From positions 2,790,001 through 2,854,000 of the forward strand of contig NC_134288.1 of assembly GCF_949628215.1 (NCBI RefSeq): DNA of 64,000 nt, written 5' to 3'. This stretch comes from Phalacrocorax aristotelis (lineage: Eukaryota; Chordata; Aves; Suliformes; Phalacrocoracidae). Position numbers and translations under genes: made by a program. Each line of letters opens with the position of its first letter. Position 1 is the stretch's first letter. The notes below the pieces were generated by a model. It ran no database searches and was not told the DNA's origin. It worked only from the letters and a program-made list of their open reading frames with translations. Positions 50,620 to 64,000 of the stretch are shown piece by piece.

Positions 50620-53210
50620 GGATGTTCCTTCGTTCAGCATCGCGGCCCCACGAGCAGAGAAGGGACCCGCAGCTCCTCAGAGCTCCAGCAAGCGGCGTGG
50701 TTGGGCAGGGTGGAAACATCACCTCGTGAAGCAGTAGTAGTTCCCCGCCCCGCCAAGACACTCCGAAAACCAGGACTTGGCCCAGCAGATCAGCTCATTG
50801 GCCCCTCAACTCTGGCCAGAACTGCTTTCCACTCAGAGGAAACGGAATGTTCTCCAACAAACCCCATCATTTGTGCGCTGCTGTAGAGTGACAGGTTGAG
50901 CGTGGACATAGAATCAGGCATCTTCAGCTATCAGGAACAAATCCATCTTTAGGATCAGCTAGAAAACAGATACAGCCATTTTCCCTCCTAGTTGATACTT
51001 ACAGCTCTGCAACCTGATTATTTTAAATTCTAATCTCTCTTGCCAGTAAATTTTAAAGCTCAGCTACAGAAAGTCATTTTACCACAGATTGATTCACCAT
51101 CTAGTCCCACCACTGACGGTAAGATCTGGTCAGCAGTGCACAGCTGCCACCAGAGACCCGAACCAAACAAGGGTGCGTTCAAACCAAACAGGCACTGCCC
51201 TCTTGCCACGCACACACCCACTGCCCAGGCCTGGCACTGACAGCAGCAGTACCACAGAAGAAAACAGCAAGGAACTAATGCAAGGGTACAACTGAGCGGT
51301 ACGTTCAGGATACCATACATTTATCATGCTTCACGTTGTGATTCTGTTTGGAGTTTGCCTTTTTAAAAAAAAACAAAAACAAAAACAAAACACTTCAGAT
51401 CCATGTGAAATATCCTCATAGCTGTACTAATTTAAAACTACCCAAAGCAGTGTCAAATTTTGGGTTTACACAACTTAAGTGATTTCATCCAAAGCACAGA
51501 GGAAGCAACTCAAAACTAACCTCCCCTGCTGCAAAAAAAAAAAAAAGGCAATTATTATTGCATATATTTACTTGGCATAGTAAAGCGTACTTGGGATTTG
51601 CTGCTACTAACAAAACTGTATTGACTGAGCCTGGGTGAACACCTGGGAAAGTGTGAAAACCCCGTGGGAAGGTCTGCAGCAAGGAACGTTACATGCTCAG
51701 TGTAGGAGGATCAGTTTAGGGAACATGCGAACAAACCGGACAAAGAAGTTTGTGAGACTCAGTGGGATGTACCCCCAAGCGCTGGGCGAGCCAGCCAATG
51801 GCACTGTAAAGCCAATCCCAATTATCTTTGAAAGGTCATGGTGATCGGGAGAGGTTCCTGATGGCAGGAAGAATGTAAATATGACTTCCCCCTTCAAAGA
51901 CGAGGATCAGGGCTGATCAGTCCCATCTGAGCTTTTCCCCCCCCCTCCTTCCTGTCACCCTGTCATTCCTAAGCAGAAAAGAAAACAAATTTGCACAGTC
52001 ATACCTCAATTTTTGTTATCACTGCAAGAGCGGTACAAGAAAACATTAAAGCTGTGGCTCCTGCAGAACCCTTCTCCAGCCCATCTGCTGCAGACTTGCA
52101 GACCAGCAGCCTCACCATCTGGGGCAGCATCCCAGGACCACAGGCACTAAAAACTGAGGAGTTGTTTTACCTGCCATTTCTAATCAGTCAAAGGCAGCTG
52201 CGTCTGAAATCTCCCAGTGAATTTCCAATGCAATCACCAATGGCAGAAGAGGTCTCAGGAAAGAAACATTCCTGAGTAACTTTGCTAGAAGGATAACTTC
52301 AGACAGACTAACCCCTCACTCCCAGAAGAGCAGACAGACGATTTATTTTGCACACGGATGCTTCGTAACACAGAAGAAAAAGACGAGGCTACCAGCTCTT
52401 TAAGTAGTTTTATAAAAGTATTTGACTTACTGAGATACTGTTACAGTTACCTGAGTATTTGAAATTACAATGCAAGGAAATTTCAACAATGAATTTCAGT
52501 ACAGTATTTCACAATCCAGTGCTGCTGATCCCAGTTTATATACGAGTCCACTAGAGCACATATACACAAACAGTGATTGCTGAAGAAAATTAAAAGACAC
52601 CACAGAAAGGGGGCTGGAGATGCCAATATAACAGAGCTGAGATTACAAATCCAGTGCAGCATGTAATTAAAAATGCAAACAACAACAACAAAAAAGCTTT
52701 TTTTTACTTTTCTCAGCATAATAAAGCTTTTTTTTAAATGCAAGCAACTGCATTAAACAAAAAACTAAACAACTTCCATACAAGATCACATGAAGAAATG
52801 ACTCATTTACTGTGCATTTCATGAGTATATTAACATTTCCTGAGCTACCCAGAACAATAAGGCTTCGTTAATTCTTAGATCAGTGACTCAGCATTTAGTT
52901 TTCTCCAGTCATTCTCATAAGGCAATATTCTAAATAAAAGCTTTTCTAATACTTGCAAATTAGAATCAATTGACACTTGCATATGAATATACATTTGTAA
53001 CATACTAAGAATTTATGCAGCTCAGGCTGCTAAATCACTTGCAGTAGTGGGAGACAAATTCATTAGTCTCTGCTGAAAATCCTACTGTAAGCCCAATTCT
53101 TAACAACCAGTTATCTGGGATACCAGATGCTGTGGGCTCCTCCACATGCTGTTTCCACCAGGTCCCCATAAAGAACAGAAAAGTGCACCAGTGGCTTATA
53201 TTAATTCCTT
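50620..53210. other. Intergenic region between DYNLRB1 promoter and ITCH 3' UTR
   Basis: About 2.6 kb, no recognisable gene. Low-complexity A-rich runs at 51365-51391 and near 51531-51546. Confidence 0.6.
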
Positions 53211-53216
53211 TTTATT
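53211..53216 (-). terminator. Candidate poly(A) signal of ITCH
   Basis: TTTATT on the plus strand, giving a 3' UTR of about 2.5 kb, comparable to mammalian ITCH. The AT-rich sequence between here and 55752 has no coding signal and is probably the 3' UTR; several other AATAAA-like sites occur. Confidence 0.35.
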
Positions 53217-55752
53217 TCTACACAACACACCGTAAAAAATTAACAGACTTCTTAACATTCACAATGCTGACAAAGTAAAATGCCTAAGTAATCTTAACCT
53301 CTGACTTCAGAAATATTGCCAATTTAACACAGGAAAGTTGCTTTAAATTTTTTTATATTTTGGCCAAATCCAATGTTTCACAGATTAATCATCTTTTCCC
53401 CCACCCGAACGAATTCTTTATTTGCAACATTTTAAATTGTATCTGGTGCTTGGGATATCCAGCCCCCTTTCCCCATCCTAATACAGCAGAAAAGACATAT
53501 AAACATGCCATTTAAATTAAAGAAAGAAAAACTGAATAAGTGGAATCCTGGACTGCAAAAATATATACAAGCATTTACGTTTTTCCTGAACTAAACATTT
53601 CAACCATAAAAATATTAAACAGCCATACCCTATAGAACTAGGGCTAAGGCTATTTCAATTATAACTATTCTTTATTTTAAAAATATAGGGCTGAAAGCCT
53701 TTTGGGTGATATTTGTACATTAACAATATTTCTAGGTTCCCTACATGAATCATAAAGCATTATGCAGAACACAGACCATTTTTTATAGCTTAATTTCGCA
53801 TTATCTTGCTTAATTTAATCTCTCTTGTAAATATGTTAGATAACTACATTTCATTGTAAGAATTAATATAAACAGAAAATATTTATAAGGCTTTTTTTCT
53901 CCTCATGAGCTGTATACTGTAATATATCCATCCCACCAAATGTTGTGAAGTTGGCAGATTCCATGACCATGAAGTCAGGTTAGTTCTCATGAAACTGTAA
54001 AAGAGGGTCATGTCTATATCATCATCAACTCTTTTCCATGCCTTTCTTAGAATATGCATGACAAAAGAGCTGTTCACTCTGAAGTCTAATCATCCTGCCT
54101 TCCAATAAGCATGTATCACTTTGTACGGCCTGAAGAACTCCCGAAGTCAGTCAAAAACTACAGTGTCTTGGTGTTTCTTAGGCCTGAATCAGTTTTTCCC
54201 TCTTACAGTTTAGGCAGAGGGAGAGCAGGAAAGAAATGTTCTTTTCAAGACTGGAAGTTCAGTTTTACAGTTTCCCACCACCTGATTCAGCTCCGGTATC
54301 TAGAAGCCTCATAAAAACAGCTCCAGTCCCAACGCTTTGAGCTGCGGTTATGCTTTAATATATGCTACATGCTAGTTCAAGTGTCATGTCTCTTACTATG
54401 GCTAACAGCTCATCTCAGTGAAGTTTGCTTTCCTCCCTTCAGGCAGGGAAGGAGCTGACCATACCCAAAAAGTGCATTCAGTCTAAAGGAGCAATAAAAT
54501 GCAAAATGTTATTGTAAACCAGAAGATAACTTAATATGAACAGGTCCTTGGAAAGGAAGTAAAAGATGTTATTAATCCAATAGGAACTCACTACAAAAGT
54601 TACTAGCTATAAGCAGCCTAGGGCGAATTAGCTTAGGAACCTCTCCCAAAAACTTTAGTTTCAATCTTTATAGAACTATTTACTGATGCTCCAGATTTAA
54701 AAAAAAAAATCTCTAATTTGTGTCTTAACTTTCTAATCCTCTCAGCTTTAGCCAGTATCACATATCAGTTCATCAGCAAAAATTGTAAGTATTATCATTT
54801 TCTGAATCCAGTTGTTTTGTACCTCTTCCTGAGAGCCCAATAAAGTCTTCAGAGCAAACTGATGGCAACATGTAAGAATAACACTGAGAATAAAGTCCAT
54901 TAACACTTTTGACAAGAAACATCAGTCTGCAAACAGGAATCTAAATGGAATCAGTGCAATCCCAGGTGGTCTTGTCTTTTGCAAAAAAGTTAAGTACCAC
55001 AGTGTTAATATTGGTTTAAAAGTTACATGTGTTACACAGAAAAAGATCAGAATTCTGAGGGCACACAGAAATGTTCAAAAAACTTTGGGCGGGTGTCTAT
55101 TTTGCTGAAATTAGCAGGATTGGGAAAAAACAAAGCAAAGCTATGCCCTGGATTTGTGCCACAGTTTGACATCCCCTTAACAGCAGCTTGAGTCCAGCTG
55201 GCACATGAACAGACTCCAGGCGGGGGAAAAAACAGTCTGGCCATGCTTGAGTTAGAAAAAAGAGGTTAAGCAATGAGTTTGCTCACGGTACGCAGAGGAT
55301 GGTTACAAGCTGGCTCCAGTAACACTGCTGTAAAGAGGCTTATGATGCTGCTGCAGCATTGCAGCTACCAACGAACTTCCCAGTGTACCAGTAGCAAAAA
55401 AATGCTACTAAAAAGGAAAGACACAACTATTGTTAAAAATCTGTCAATCATTAAGGACACATTCTAATTAATGAATGGTAAAACAAAGCAGAGCCCAAAG
55501 CTGTATTAAACCTCTACTTCGGTCATAACTCGTTTGCAGCTGTATCTGTTTGCTCATTTGATTTCTGAAAGTGCTCAGTAGAAATCCAGAATTAATATGG
55601 ATAAAACCTCAGGATAACATCCATTTACTTACACATTAGTATTGTTAAATAAATCCAAGTCAAGTCTACTTTACAAGGAAGTGTGCAACAAGCAGAAGAA
55701 GTGAAGAACATACATTGTGTTGAGTTCACATTCTTCAAGGTGCAAATTTTAG

Positions 55753-64000
<8,248 letters not shown>

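Overview
The window is nuclear DNA from a bird. The evidence is CR1 retrotransposon copies with the typical ATTCTATGATTCTATGA-type 3' ends, an alpharetrovirus-related endogenous retrovirus with a tRNA-Trp primer site, and three intron-containing vertebrate genes (ITCH, DYNLRB1, MAP1LC3A) in the order and relative orientation known from human 20q11. The species cannot be told from the sequence.

Left part (1-16996): a tandem array, probably continuing left of the window, of a gene related to FSIP2 (sperm fibrous sheath-interacting protein 2). One complete repeat unit (3362-13759) is 10,398 bp long. It holds a TATA promoter, a non-coding first exon, three short coding exons, and a long last exon split by a 6.09-kb provirus (6929-13018). 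The left unit (1-3361) is seen only from the middle of the provirus onward and is nearly identical. The right unit (13760-16996) has the same promoter and exons but no provirus, because about 1.07 kb of its last exon, including the insertion site, is missing. The provirus has two 250-bp LTRs, a primer binding site, gag with NC zinc knuckles, an aspartic protease, RT-RNase H-integrase and a polypurine tract. Almost all of env is gone. A near-perfect 6-bp target duplication flanks it, and the host reading frame continues exactly across it, so the insertion hit a coding exon and was later copied with the gene.

Middle (16997-21344): no recognisable gene; a CR1 element with a second CR1 inserted in it, a microsatellite and A-rich low-complexity DNA.

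Right part (21345-64000): three host genes, all on the minus strand. MAP1LC3A (4 exons, 121 aa, complete) is the autophagy ubiquitin-like protein. DYNLRB1 (4 exons, 96 aa, complete; its first coding exon is only the ATG) is a dynein light chain. The last six coding exons of ITCH carry the C-terminal part of the HECT ubiquitin ligase domain; the rest of ITCH lies beyond position 64000. GC-rich promoters sit at MAP1LC3A exon 1 (with a full CRE) and DYNLRB1 exon 1 (with NRF1- and CCAAT-type sites). In human the next gene after MAP1LC3A is PIGU; it is not visible here, and the FSIP2-like array occupies that side instead.

The strongest unusual feature is the FSIP2-like/provirus array: a multicopy, probably sperm-related gene whose last exon was split by a retrovirus, with the split version amplified and a shorter provirus-free version beside it.
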